64,000 nt of DNA, from NCBI GenBank assembly GCA_947170265.1, contig CAMVSV010000004.1:1-64000 (forward strand), in the 5' to 3' direction. Origin of the DNA: an uncultured Prevotella sp. Lineage in GTDB: Bacteria; Bacteroidota; Bacteroidia; Bacteroidales; Bacteroidaceae. This document shows, in pieces, positions 21,601 to 30,652 of the stretch (within the stretch, counting starts at the first letter, position 1; each line of letters starts with the position of its first letter). Below the pieces are notes generated by a model. It did no database searches. It was given only the letters and a program-made list of their open reading frames with translations, and was not told the DNA's origin. The translations under genes were made by a program, and so were the position numbers.

Positions 21601-22041
21601 CTGGCTAACGCACTGGCTCAGGAAGGCCAGCAAGAAGCCGACAAAGGCAACAAGAAGGCATCGGAAGAGAAGATGAAGAAGGCAGAGAACATTCTGAAGC
21701 TCGCAGCCAAAGAGCTACCTGAAACAAATGTGCCCCTGTCATATCTCGGAGGCGATGCCGAGCTCGTGAGTGCATACCACCTAATCGGACAGGACAAGCA
21801 AGCCATGAGAGTGCTCAACGGTCTGTGGAAACAGTCTCGCCAGTATGTCGACTGGTATCTGTCACTCAGCGGCAAATCGTTCAACATCAGCCAGAACGAC
21901 TGTTTCCTCCACATGCAGATAATGATGGAGCTCATCAACAACGGCGACGATATCGACCGTTCATGGGGCGACAAGAAAGAAGCTGAACTGCAGAAGCTCC
22001 TCGATGCCTATAAAAGCAAGGGAGGAGTATTGCCACAATAA
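18667..22041 (+). CDS. DUF2723 (TMEM260/protein O-mannosyltransferase-like) family membrane protein
   Basis: [30 protein letters not shown] is the DUF2723 signature; start placed at [13 protein letters not shown] because a -7 element (TAAATTTG, 18627-18634) overlaps the longer ORF. Confidence 0.88.
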   Translation: [1124 protein letters not shown]

Positions 22042-22054
22042 CAAGCAATAGGAT

Positions 22055-22678
22055 ATGTTTATAGAGCAACCGGCACGATGGCTGAGATGGATCTATCCAA
22101 GAGCCATCTGGAGAATGGACCCCAAAGAACACTCCGTCTATCTTACGTTCGACGACGGTCCCATTCCTCAAAGCACTCCGTTCATTCTCGACACTCTTAG
22201 GGAATATGGAGTCAAGGCTACCTTCTTCATGGTTGGCGACAACGTGAGGAAGTATCCGGAGCTCTATAAACGCATCGTTGACGAGGGCCACCAGCTTGGC
22301 AACCACACAAACCACCACCTCGGAGCCTTCAAACATTGGACCATAACATATGTCTTAGACACTCACAAGGCCAACGAACTCATCCATGCGCGGCTGTTCC
22401 GTCCACCCCACGGATGGATGCGACGCTCTGTCTATTGGTGGCTACGCCATGAATACAAGATAATAATGTGGGATGTGGTGACACGCGACTATTCCAAATG
22501 GCTCACCGCCGATGACGTGCTCAGCAACGTAAAGCGATATACACGCAACGGCTCCATCATAACCTTCCACGACTCTCTCAAAAGCATCGACAAGCTACGC
22601 ATAGCCCTGCCGGCAGCAATCAAATGGCTGAGGGACGAAGGCTATGAGTTCAAGACTTTCGACACTGAAGATTTGTGA
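22055..22678 (+). CDS. Polysaccharide deacetylase (NodB domain)
   Basis: VYLTFDDGP, GHQLGNHTNHH, RPPHGW. Confidence 0.9.
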   Translation: MFIEQPARWLRWIYPRAIWRMDPKEHSVYLTFDDGPIPQSTPFILDTLREYGVKATFFMVGDNVRKYPELYKRIVDEGHQLGNHTNHHLGAFKHWTITYVLDTHKANELIHARLFRPPHGWMRRSVYWWLRHEYKIIMWDVVTRDYSKWLTADDVLSNVKRYTRNGSIITFHDSLKSIDKLRIALPAAIKWLRDEGYEFKTFDTEDL

Positions 22679-23181
22679 CATCAAGACTTCAAACCATGAA
22701 TGTCGGACAGCAGACACGGGCGCGGCAGCGCATCACCAGTAGCCGCACATATTTATGGATGCAGCGCATACAGAAATTCCTCGACGACTACTACCTTGAT
22801 GCCGTGGCGGGATTCCTACCATGGGGCATAGGCGACATCGGCTCCGCTCTGTTTTCGCTCGTATACATCTGGTTTGCAGCAACAAAGGTAAGGTCACTGC
22901 CACTACTGCTTGCCATTCTCAACAACACCCTTCGCGACGTGATGCTCGGCATGATACCATTCTACATCGGCGACGTGATAGACTTTTTCCATCGTGCCAA
23001 CAGTCAAAACATGCAGCTCATCAGTGGCTTCGTCAATGGCGACAAGGAAGTGATACATGAAGTAAATCGCAAGGCTTGGGCTTCTGCCATATTCATAGCA
23101 CTCTCACTCGTCATCACAGCATTGCTCATCTGGGCAACTGTAGAGATCACATCATGGCTATTTAACAGCATCATGAAATAG
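22675..23181 (+). CDS. DUF4112 family membrane protein
   Basis: FLDDYYLDAVAGFLPWGIGDIGSALFSLVYIW...LRDVMLGMIPFYIGDVIDFFHRAN; start may be 22696 (MNVGQQ). Confidence 0.8.
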   Translation: MTSRLQTMNVGQQTRARQRITSSRTYLWMQRIQKFLDDYYLDAVAGFLPWGIGDIGSALFSLVYIWFAATKVRSLPLLLAILNNTLRDVMLGMIPFYIGDVIDFFHRANSQNMQLISGFVNGDKEVIHEVNRKAWASAIFIALSLVITALLIWATVEITSWLFNSIMK

Positions 23182-23199
23182 AAAACAACTCCAATAAAC

Positions 23200-23231
23200 A
23201 AAAAGTGGCATCGTAAGGTGCCACTTTTTTG
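23200..23231. terminator. Terminator between convergent genes
   Basis: aaaaagtggcatcgtaaggtgccactttttt. Confidence 0.8.
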
Positions 23232-23259
23232 TTACTTATCAATATGTCTTCTCTGCTGT

Positions 23260-23484
23260 CTACTCATCCCACAGGCTGAAAGCATGGGGAAGTATGCCGT
23301 TGTTCTCATCGTCTTCGAGGTCCTCGTCATATTCCGGCTCGGTAGCGTCCAGGTATCCACGCTTGCTTTCAAGCACGTTGCCGCCGCCACCGCCTATGCG
23401 CTCTGCCGACCAGTCGAGCAGGTGGTGGTTATAAACTACGGAAATGGTCTCTGTATCTGGCGATTGATATATCTTCTTTCTCAT
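23260..23484 (-). CDS. Small protein with acidic C-terminus
   Basis: 74 aa MRKKIYQSPDTETISVVYNHHLL...GGGGGN...EPEYDEDLEDDENNGILPHAFSLWDE; begins 18 bp after the upstream BspA-like gene on the same strand. Confidence 0.65.
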   Translation of the reverse strand: MRKKIYQSPDTETISVVYNHHLLDWSAERIGGGGGNVLESKRGYLDATEPEYDEDLEDDENNGILPHAFSLWDE

Positions 23485-23502
23485 TGTCTTGTCCTCCCCT
23501 CG

Positions 23503-25398
23503 TTACTTCATTATCACTTTCTTCATGCTGCCGTCGCTCATGCGGATGATGTTCAAGCCCTTCATGGGCTGGCTCACCTGTCTGCCGGAAGCGTCATATA
23601 CGGTCTGTGCTCCGGCAACGGCTCTGCGCGTCTCCGCAGCCTTGATGGCATCAGCCACCTCGGGCTCCTCAGTGTCGTCATTGTCGTCATACACGGGAAT
23701 GCTGCCTATGCCATACATCGCGGCATGGGAGCTGGGGTTGTGGAACGACACACGGTGGGGCTTGACGGTTATCTGTCCGTCAGCCTTGTAGAACTTGTCA
23801 CCGGCTATGTAGTAGGTGTCGCTCCAGTCGTCGAGCTTCTGGTTGATGTAGTAGCCGCGCGAAGTCCAGCCGTCAACATTCACGGCTACGCTGCTGTCGC
23901 TGTAGGGAGCACCGGCATTGCCGTCCCATGTGGTCTCGGTGGGCAGGGTGGAACGCGTTGCTTCCACGGTGATGCCGAAGCTGTCATCGGTATCGGTCAT
24001 TGTGAAGTCGGCAGTGGTGCCGTCGCTGAGCTTCTTGAAGGCGAAGGGAGTGTGTGCCGGCACCGTCTGCGTGTCTTTGAAGTACATCATCTCGGGGTAT
24101 TCCGAGTCCTGGACGTATGCCTGTATGTTGTCGTTCGTGGTGAACGCATAGGGCAATATCACGCTGCCGTAGGTGTTACTCATCGTGCGGGTATATTGTG
24201 CACTGTTGGTCTTGAATGAACGCGGCAACTCTATGTCGGTAGCGTCAGAGGAGTAGTAAACTGGGCACCGCAGGTCAGTAGCATCACCACCGTAGGAGTA
24301 TACCACATTGGTAGCGTCGGTCACCTCGCTGCTACCATGTGGCAGGTAGATGACCGTTGTGGCAGGAAGACCATTGAACATTCCCGATGAGCGGTCTACT
24401 GATGTGATGGCATCGGTGTCGTCGCTGGCGTAGAAGTCAATGTAGCGGAGGTTGTTACAATTCTGAAACATATTATTCTTGTTTGTTGAATTTGCTACCT
24501 TTCCCATATCAAAACTTTTTGGGAATGTCAAGCTCGTCAGACTATCGCAACTGTTAAACATACTACCCATCTTAGTGACATATCTCGTGTTAAACTTGTT
24601 ACCCAAGTTAAGGCTCGTCAGTCTTTGGCAACCAATGAACATACCATTCATTACTGTTACGTTCTGCGTATTAAAACTACTCAAATCAAGTTCCGTCAAC
24701 TTATTGCAACCAGCGAACATACCAGCCATATCAGTGACTTCGCTTGTATCAAAGTTACTCAAGTCAAGGCTCGTCAACTTGCAATTATAGAACATACTAT
24801 TCATATTTTGGACATATCTCGTGTTAAACTTGTTACTCAAGTTAAGGCTCTTCAGACTTATGCAATCTTGAAACATAGCAGTCATACTTTTGACGTTACT
24901 CGTTTCAAAGCTACTCAAGTCAAGGCTCTCCAGTTTTTTGCAACCTTTGAACATATAAGCCATGGTTTTTACAGAATCCGTGAATAAATTTCCAATATAA
25001 TTAATGGTTTTTAGATTAGAAAAACCAGAAAACCAACTATGGCATCTCTCTGGTCTAGCGTCCTGAAAAGAATTTCTAAAATCTACTTGTGTTATTTGTG
25101 TTTTTATGCTATCACCATCATCATCAACATCATAGAACCAGACAGGTTTGCTGGGATCACCCGGGCTAGTATCGCCTATATTGTATGACTTGATAAGTTT
25201 CTCTTGTTCTGAAACTGACTGTCCATTCTTATATTCCTCAAACGAAAAGCATGTGAAGACCAGCGTTTTGTCCTTGTTTACTGTATTCGTATTACCTTTG
25301 ATCAGTATGGCATAGCCTGGTTTTTCTTGATTTTGTTGTTGTGCCCAGCATAATAAAGGGATTAGTCCCAAGAATAAAAGTAAAAAAATCTTTTTCAT
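23503..25398 (-). CDS. BspA-like surface protein with DUF285 leucine-rich repeats
   Basis: Repeats such as LDLSSFETSNVKSMTAMFQDCISLKSLNLSNKFNTRYVQNMNSMFYNC; C-terminal VYDASGRQVSQPMKGLNIIRMSDGSMKKVIMK sorting-like motif; signal peptide. Confidence 0.9.
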   Translation of the reverse strand: MKKIFLLLFLGLIPLLCWAQQQNQEKPGYAILIKGNTNTVNKDKTLVFTCFSFEEYKNGQSVSEQEKLIKSYNIGDTSPGDPSKPVWFYDVDDDGDSIKTQITQVDFRNSFQDARPERCHSWFSGFSNLKTINYIGNLFTDSVKTMAYMFKGCKKLESLDLSSFETSNVKSMTAMFQDCISLKSLNLSNKFNTRYVQNMNSMFYNCKLTSLDLSNFDTSEVTDMAGMFAGCNKLTELDLSSFNTQNVTVMNGMFIGCQRLTSLNLGNKFNTRYVTKMGSMFNSCDSLTSLTFPKSFDMGKVANSTNKNNMFQNCNNLRYIDFYASDDTDAITSVDRSSGMFNGLPATTVIYLPHGSSEVTDATNVVYSYGGDATDLRCPVYYSSDATDIELPRSFKTNSAQYTRTMSNTYGSVILPYAFTTNDNIQAYVQDSEYPEMMYFKDTQTVPAHTPFAFKKLSDGTTADFTMTDTDDSFGITVEATRSTLPTETTWDGNAGAPYSDSSVAVNVDGWTSRGYYINQKLDDWSDTYYIAGDKFYKADGQITVKPHRVSFHNPSSHAAMYGIGSIPVYDDNDDTEEPEVADAIKAAETRRAVAGAQTVYDASGRQVSQPMKGLNIIRMSDGSMKKVIMK

Positions 25399-25518
25399 AA
25401 TTAGTTTAATTTTAGTGGTGTCTCAGTCCCTAATCTCACCTGTGTTTTTTTGTAGTTATAGTGGTAAAAAAACAGAAAAGACGTGGAACTGATATGTTCT
25501 ACATCTTTCAACCGTGGT

Positions 25519-25615
25519 CGTAGGAAACCTTGCAACAAAGATATAGCGATGCCAGCTCCACGTTAAAGTGGAGAGTCCCACTATGTCATCTTGTGTTGCG
25601 TTGAAATTTCCTACG
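25519..25615 (-). ncRNA. Structured leader or stem-loop element upstream of the BspA-like gene
   Basis: cgtaggaaa...tttcctacg with inner gcaacaaagat/atcttgtgttgc pairing and an apical ctccacgttaaagtggag hairpin. Confidence 0.4.
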
Positions 25616-25956
25616 TTTCAGTCGACAAGAATAGACATAACGTCTCTCTATTTTCCCTCAAAAATCTGATGCCCGCCCCTTTTAGAGCTGACACCCGCTG
25701 CAAAAATATGAAATAATTACAAATAAGCAAAGAAAAACGAGGATTTCTTTTCTTTTAGTTTCAATTTCGTGTTATTATATAATTTAGTTGAGGTGGTTGT
25801 ACCGTTGAGGCGGATTTCTTGCTTCTGGCAAGCGACCATAGGTCGATTTGCAATCATGAGCGGTAGAAAGATTGCAAATCCGACACAACGGGAAATCCGA
25901 CACAACAGACGCAACTGAAATCGGGTACAATAGAGTGTTATTTTTCGCAAAAATTC

Positions 25957-26226
25957 CCGTGAAACATTTTGTGAACAAACGTAAAAGAATGCAAAATATC
26001 GAGCCATTCCTTTAACATTTGAAGACAAAGAAGGGTACAAAAACCACCTCTGTAACTCACTGGTAATCAAAAGGTTGAAAGGGGCATTTCAAAAGAGCCT
26101 CTTTTAGCGTGCAAAAGAGCCTCTTTTGGAAGGTAAAAGAGCCACTTTCGCAACGCAAAAGTGGCTCTTTCGTTTTCTCACTGTGCGGAGAATATTTTTC
26201 GTTTACATTTGTTAACTGTTTCACGG
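25957..26226 (+). repeat. Interspersed repeat, copy 2 (MITE/REP-like)
   Basis: ends ccgtgaaaca (25957-25966) and tgtttcacgg (26217-26226); same internal palindrome array as copy 3; similarity continues some nt beyond the ends. Confidence 0.85.
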
Positions 26227-26305
26227 AGTTGAAAAATCAATAAAAAAAAGCTTTTTCATGTCCGTTGAATTAACTTAGCAGCCCTACTGCTATCTTACTA
26301 TGCTA

Positions 26306-27715
26306 CTACTTCTGCATATCATAGACCACCTGCATGAGTTGCTTTCCGAGGGCGTCAGCCTCCTCCATGGTAGCAGCCTCGCTGTAGACACGGATGATGG
26401 GTTCTGTGTTTGACTTGCGCAGATGCACCCATTTGTCGGGGAAGTCAATCTTCACGCCGTCAATATCGTTTACCTGCTGGTCCTTGAACATCTCCTTTAC
26501 CTTGCTGAGAATGGCATCGATGTCGGTGGAAGGAGTGAGGTCTATCCTGTTTTTTGCTATACAGTAGTTTGGATACTGCTTTCTCAGTTCACTCACCTTA
26601 ATACCTTTATTTGCCAGATTGGTAAGGAACAGGGCTATGCCCACCAATGCGTCGCGTCCGTAGTGGCTCTCAGGATAGATTACTCCACCGTTGCCTTCAC
26701 CTCCAATCACTGCGCCCACCTCTTTCATCTTCGTGGTAACGTTGACCTCTCCCACTGCTGCCGCGGTATAGGTGCCACCATGCTTAGTGGTGACATCACG
26801 CAGTGCGCGTGTTGACGAGAGGTTGCTTACGGTGTTGCCCTTGGTCTTTGAGAGCACATAGTCGGCAACACTCACAAGAGTATATTCCTCTCCAAACATT
26901 GTGCCGTCCTCACTGATGAATGCCAGACGGTCAACATCGGGGTCTACCACGATGCCGAGGTCATAGCCACCGGTTTTCATCTCGTTCATTATTCCCGAGA
27001 GGTTTTTCTCCAGAGGCTCGGGGTTGTGTGCAAAGTCGCCAGTTGGTTCAGAGTTGAGAATCTTGTATTCCACCCCGAGCTTGTCGAGCAGCTTGGGAAG
27101 GATGATACCTCCCACGGAATTGATGGCATCCACGCACACCTTGAAATGTGCATTGCTAATGGCTTCGGTATCGACAAGCTCAAGGCTGACTACGTCTTCC
27201 ACATGCCAGTCGTCAGCCTCATCGCAGTTTATGTAATGTCCCAACTGGTCGACGTCGGCATATTCAAAGTCTTCGCGCTCGGCAATGTCAAGCACCTGAG
27301 CACCGTCGCTGGCAGTGAGGAACTCGCCGTCGCTGTTGAGCAGCTTCAGTGCATTCCACTGTCTGGGGTTATGGCTTGCTGTGATGATTATTCCTCCGTC
27401 GGCACCGAGTGTGCTCACTGCAAGCTCGGTGGTAGGTGTGGTGGCAAGTCCTATGTTCACCACGTCGTAGCCCATTCCCATGAGTGTGCCGCAGACGACG
27501 CTGTCTACCATCACTCCTGATATGCGTGCATCGCGTCCCACGACTATAGTCGGACGGTTTTTGTTGAAGTCGGCATTCTTGCCGTCGCCTCCGTTACGTC
27601 TTATGAATGTGGCATAAGCCGATGTGAACTTCACTATATCCAGTGGATTGAGAGTGTTTCCGGCTTTTCCGCCTATTGTTCCTCTTATTCCCGAAATCGA
27701 TTTGATGAGTGTCAT
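26306..27715 (-). CDS. glmM: Phosphoglucosamine mutase
   Basis: MTLIKSISGIRGTIGG, TASHNPRQWNALKLLN, DPDVDRLAF. Confidence 0.93.
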   Translation of the reverse strand: MTLIKSISGIRGTIGGKAGNTLNPLDIVKFTSAYATFIRRNGGDGKNADFNKNRPTIVVGRDARISGVMVDSVVCGTLMGMGYDVVNIGLATTPTTELAVSTLGADGGIIITASHNPRQWNALKLLNSDGEFLTASDGAQVLDIAEREDFEYADVDQLGHYINCDEADDWHVEDVVSLELVDTEAISNAHFKVCVDAINSVGGIILPKLLDKLGVEYKILNSEPTGDFAHNPEPLEKNLSGIMNEMKTGGYDLGIVVDPDVDRLAFISEDGTMFGEEYTLVSVADYVLSKTKGNTVSNLSSTRALRDVTTKHGGTYTAAAVGEVNVTTKMKEVGAVIGGEGNGGVIYPESHYGRDALVGIALFLTNLANKGIKVSELRKQYPNYCIAKNRIDLTPSTDIDAILSKVKEMFKDQQVNDIDGVKIDFPDKWVHLRKSNTEPIIRVYSEAATMEEADALGKQLMQVVYDMQK

Positions 27716-27746
27716 ATCTTTGTTTTATTCTGTTGATTATCCGATT

Positions 27747-28388
27747 TTATCTTCCTCTCTGATAGGTTATCTCGTAGGCACATGGTATGACGTTCTGAGT
27801 GGCGTAATACTGTCCCTGCGTGTGTGGCACAATGATGTTGACCTTTGCCACCTCTTCGTCGGCGGTCTGCGGTCTGCCAATGTTTATGTAGGTCAGTGGC
27901 ACGAGCCATCCCTGAGGCACTGATGCCGAACTGTATGTCCGTGCCATGAGGCTGGAGCCGGTATCGAAGGATGCCGTGAAGGTGCCGCTGGTGTTGCGCA
28001 CAGAGATCTTGTCTACTATTCCCGAATAGTAGAGATTTTCGTTTGAGAGCTGAACAGAGTCGCCCAGAATGTTGTACTCGGTAAAACGGCACAGCAGCGT
28101 TGCTGCTTCGCCGTCTTTGAGTTTCTCACCGCAACCTTTTCTCACGATTTGCATATATACGCCCGTGGCATCGAAGAGCACATACTCGTTGCGCTCAAGG
28201 TTGGTGGAATATCCCTGTTGCTCAAACTGTTTCTCACTGATGGGATTGATGCCTTTCTTCACTATGTAGGCATTGATGGCATCGCGCTCGCGGTCTTTCT
28301 GGTCGGCGTAGGTTTCACTGTCGTGACAAGCCATGAACGCAATGAGCACCGCCACAAAAGGAACTATTCTTTTGATTATTCTGTTCAT
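27747..28388 (-). CDS. DUF4827-like lipoprotein
   Basis: MNRIIKRIVPFVAVLIAFMACHDSETYADQKDRERDAINAYIVKKGINPIS; lipobox ending in C; start moved from 28439 to the signal-peptide Met. Confidence 0.8.
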   Translation of the reverse strand: MNRIIKRIVPFVAVLIAFMACHDSETYADQKDRERDAINAYIVKKGINPISEKQFEQQGYSTNLERNEYVLFDATGVYMQIVRKGCGEKLKDGEAATLLCRFTEYNILGDSVQLSNENLYYSGIVDKISVRNTSGTFTASFDTGSSLMARTYSSASVPQGWLVPLTYINIGRPQTADEEVAKVNIIVPHTQGQYYATQNVIPCAYEITYQRGR

Positions 28389-28457
28389 TGTCTGTGATTG
28401 TGATAAATCCGCGGCAAAAGTAAGCAAAAATTTTGACAAACGAGTCTTATGGCGCGT

Positions 28458-29498
28458 TTATTTGAGTTGCTCGCTGTAGGCGAGGATAGCTTTGAGAGTA
28501 ATCTGCTCGGCATCGTCCATGCTGCAGAACAGTCTTCCTCCCGCAGCGTTCTCATGTCCGCCGCCATTGAAAAACTCCCTTGCCATCTGTTCACAATGGA
28601 AGCCGCAAGAGGAGCGCAGGCTCACAAGGACAAGGTTGTCTTTCTCTGTATCTTCGCGCAGGGATATGGACAGCTTCATGCCTTTTATCCTCAGTGGTTC
28701 GTTTACTAGTCCTTCGGCATCACCTCTCTGGAAGTGGGAGCGTTTCATCTCCTGTCTGGTGATGGTAAAATAAGCGGCATTGAGTCCCTTGACCACCCTC
28801 ATCTTCCGGCTTATGACATACGCCCTGAGTCGCAGGCAGTTTTGGCTGAGAGTGTGATACACCTTCTTAAATATATTGTCTTTGTCGACTCCGAGCAGCA
28901 GCAGCTGACTTATGATGAAATAGATTTCGGGTCGCTGGGAGTTGTAGGTGAAGCCTCCTGTGTCGGTCATCATTCCGCAGTATATGCAACGCGCCATGTC
29001 TGTGGTGAAGGCCTCTATGGTTTCCCCCGAGAGCTGCCAGATGAGCGAGAACACCATTTCCGAAGTGCTGCAGGCATCGGGACGTGATATGGTCATCACG
29101 GCATCAATCTCCGGCGAGAGATGGTGGTCAATGAGGAGTTTTGGCGACTGACAGGCATCGAGCACGGACTGGAGGGCTTCGGTGCGTGAACTGGCATTGA
29201 AGTCGAGACAGCACACGAGATGGGCTTTGCCGAATGCCTGCGCCACCTCCTCCGGTTTCTTGTCGTAGCGCAAAACCTTGTCGAAGCCCGGCATCCAATG
29301 CAGGAAGTCAGGGGCGGCATCGGGAAGTACCACCGTGACCTCCTTGCCCATGGCTGTTAGATACTGTGCCCATGCCAAGGACGAGCCTACGGCATCGCCG
29401 TCAGGCGACTTGTGGCAACACACCACTATATTAACGGCAGATGCCAAGACCTCCCTCAATTGTTCGGTCTCGGCATCTGTTAGGATATTGATATTCAT
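28458..29498 (-). CDS. DHH/DHHA1 phosphoesterase (NrnA/oligoribonuclease-like)
   Basis: CCHKSPDGDAVGSSLA, LIDHHLSPE, DTGGFTYNS, GGGHENAAGGR. Confidence 0.93.
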   Translation of the reverse strand: MNINILTDAETEQLREVLASAVNIVVCCHKSPDGDAVGSSLAWAQYLTAMGKEVTVVLPDAAPDFLHWMPGFDKVLRYDKKPEEVAQAFGKAHLVCCLDFNASSRTEALQSVLDACQSPKLLIDHHLSPEIDAVMTISRPDACSTSEMVFSLIWQLSGETIEAFTTDMARCIYCGMMTDTGGFTYNSQRPEIYFIISQLLLLGVDKDNIFKKVYHTLSQNCLRLRAYVISRKMRVVKGLNAAYFTITRQEMKRSHFQRGDAEGLVNEPLRIKGMKLSISLREDTEKDNLVLVSLRSSCGFHCEQMAREFFNGGGHENAAGGRLFCSMDDAEQITLKAILAYSEQLK

Positions 29499-29538
29499 TT
29501 ATTCTAAAAAAACTTTCAACGTTTATAGCCTGTCCCCA

Positions 29539-30450
29539 TTAAAAGAGCTTGTTGGGATAGACACCGTCATCAACGAGTTTCTGTATTCTGGCAACGGTGG
29601 CATCACGGTCGGCAGCATAGGTCACACCGAACCACTTAGACGTGGTGTCGAGCACCTGAACGGTGGCAGTGCCCTCGTTGATGAGCTTGTTGACCATGAG
29701 CGGAATGAAGAACTCTGCCTTGAGGTTCTCCATGTTCTTCGGGTCGCTGAGGAACTCCTTGAAGTAGGCCTCGCTATGCTCGAAATAATCGGGAGTAAAT
29801 CCCCACATGTTCATTGACACAGGCGTCTCATCGGCAATAGCCACCCATTCGCCGTTGTCGTCCTTATAGCTCACCTTGCCGTCAACACGCTCTATCTCCG
29901 TGCGCTCAACAACGGTGGTGAGGTTGCCCTTGTCGTCTTTTGAGCAGATGCCTCGTGCCACGCTGCCGTTCTCGCTCAGGGTGTTGCCCACGCGGAATCC
30001 CACCATGGCATACCGGTTTGTTGCACCCTCAGGAAGCTCACTCAGATATTTTCCTATCACCATGAAGGCATCGCGGTTGTAGAAGTCGTCACAGTTGATT
30101 ACGCAGAAAGGCTCCTTGATCACGTCCTTACCCATGAGCACGGCATGATTGGTGCCCCATGGCTTAACCCTACCTTCGGGAACGGTGAACCCATCGGGCA
30201 GTGCATCGAGAGCCTGGAAGCACAGCTCGCACGGTATCTTGTCGGCATATTTCGAGAGGATTTGTGTACGGAACTGCTCCTCAAAGTCTTTGCGGATAAC
30301 CCATACCACCTTGCCGAAACCTGCCTGTATGGCATCGTAGATGCTATAGTCCATAATTGTCTCGCCGTTAGGTCCGAGACCATCAAGTTGTTTTAGTCCG
30401 CCGTAGCGGCTTCCCATGCCTGCTGCAAGGAGAAATAATGTTGGTTTCAT
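29539..30450 (-). CDS. NTP_transferase family nucleotidyltransferase
   Basis: LFLLAAGMGSRYGGLKQLDGLGPNGETIMDYSIYDA. Confidence 0.85.
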   Translation of the reverse strand: MKPTLFLLAAGMGSRYGGLKQLDGLGPNGETIMDYSIYDAIQAGFGKVVWVIRKDFEEQFRTQILSKYADKIPCELCFQALDALPDGFTVPEGRVKPWGTNHAVLMGKDVIKEPFCVINCDDFYNRDAFMVIGKYLSELPEGATNRYAMVGFRVGNTLSENGSVARGICSKDDKGNLTTVVERTEIERVDGKVSYKDDNGEWVAIADETPVSMNMWGFTPDYFEHSEAYFKEFLSDPKNMENLKAEFFIPLMVNKLINEGTATVQVLDTTSKWFGVTYAADRDATVARIQKLVDDGVYPNKLF

Positions 30451-30615
30451 AGTCTTTTTGTTTATTGAGTTTTAATAAAAGAATTTCTTGCAAAGATAGT
30501 TATTTATTTTGAAACAATATGCTATTTTGCACAAATCATCTCAGTTATTCATAAAAATTTACTGCATGGCATCTGAAAATAGATGCCACCGACTGATATA
30601 TCCGAGAAAATTGTG

Positions 30616-30623
30616 TACTTTTG
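30616..30623 (+). promoter_or_regulatory. -7 element (TACTTTTG)
   Basis: TACTTTTG 30 nt upstream of the predicted start at 30653. Confidence 0.5.
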
Positions 30624-30652
30624 CAATATTAACGAGAAACCTACATATAGAG

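Noticed and set aside
24450-24990. Regular repeats that might be a CRISPR-like array
   Set aside because: They are in-frame DUF285 leucine-rich repeats of the BspA-like protein, with imperfect units and no spacers.
25519-25615. Invertible (phase-variable) promoter
   Set aside because: The arms differ by indels and the centre is only ~50 nt with no recombinase nearby, so an RNA stem-loop is more likely; inversion was not seen and cannot be tested from one sequence.
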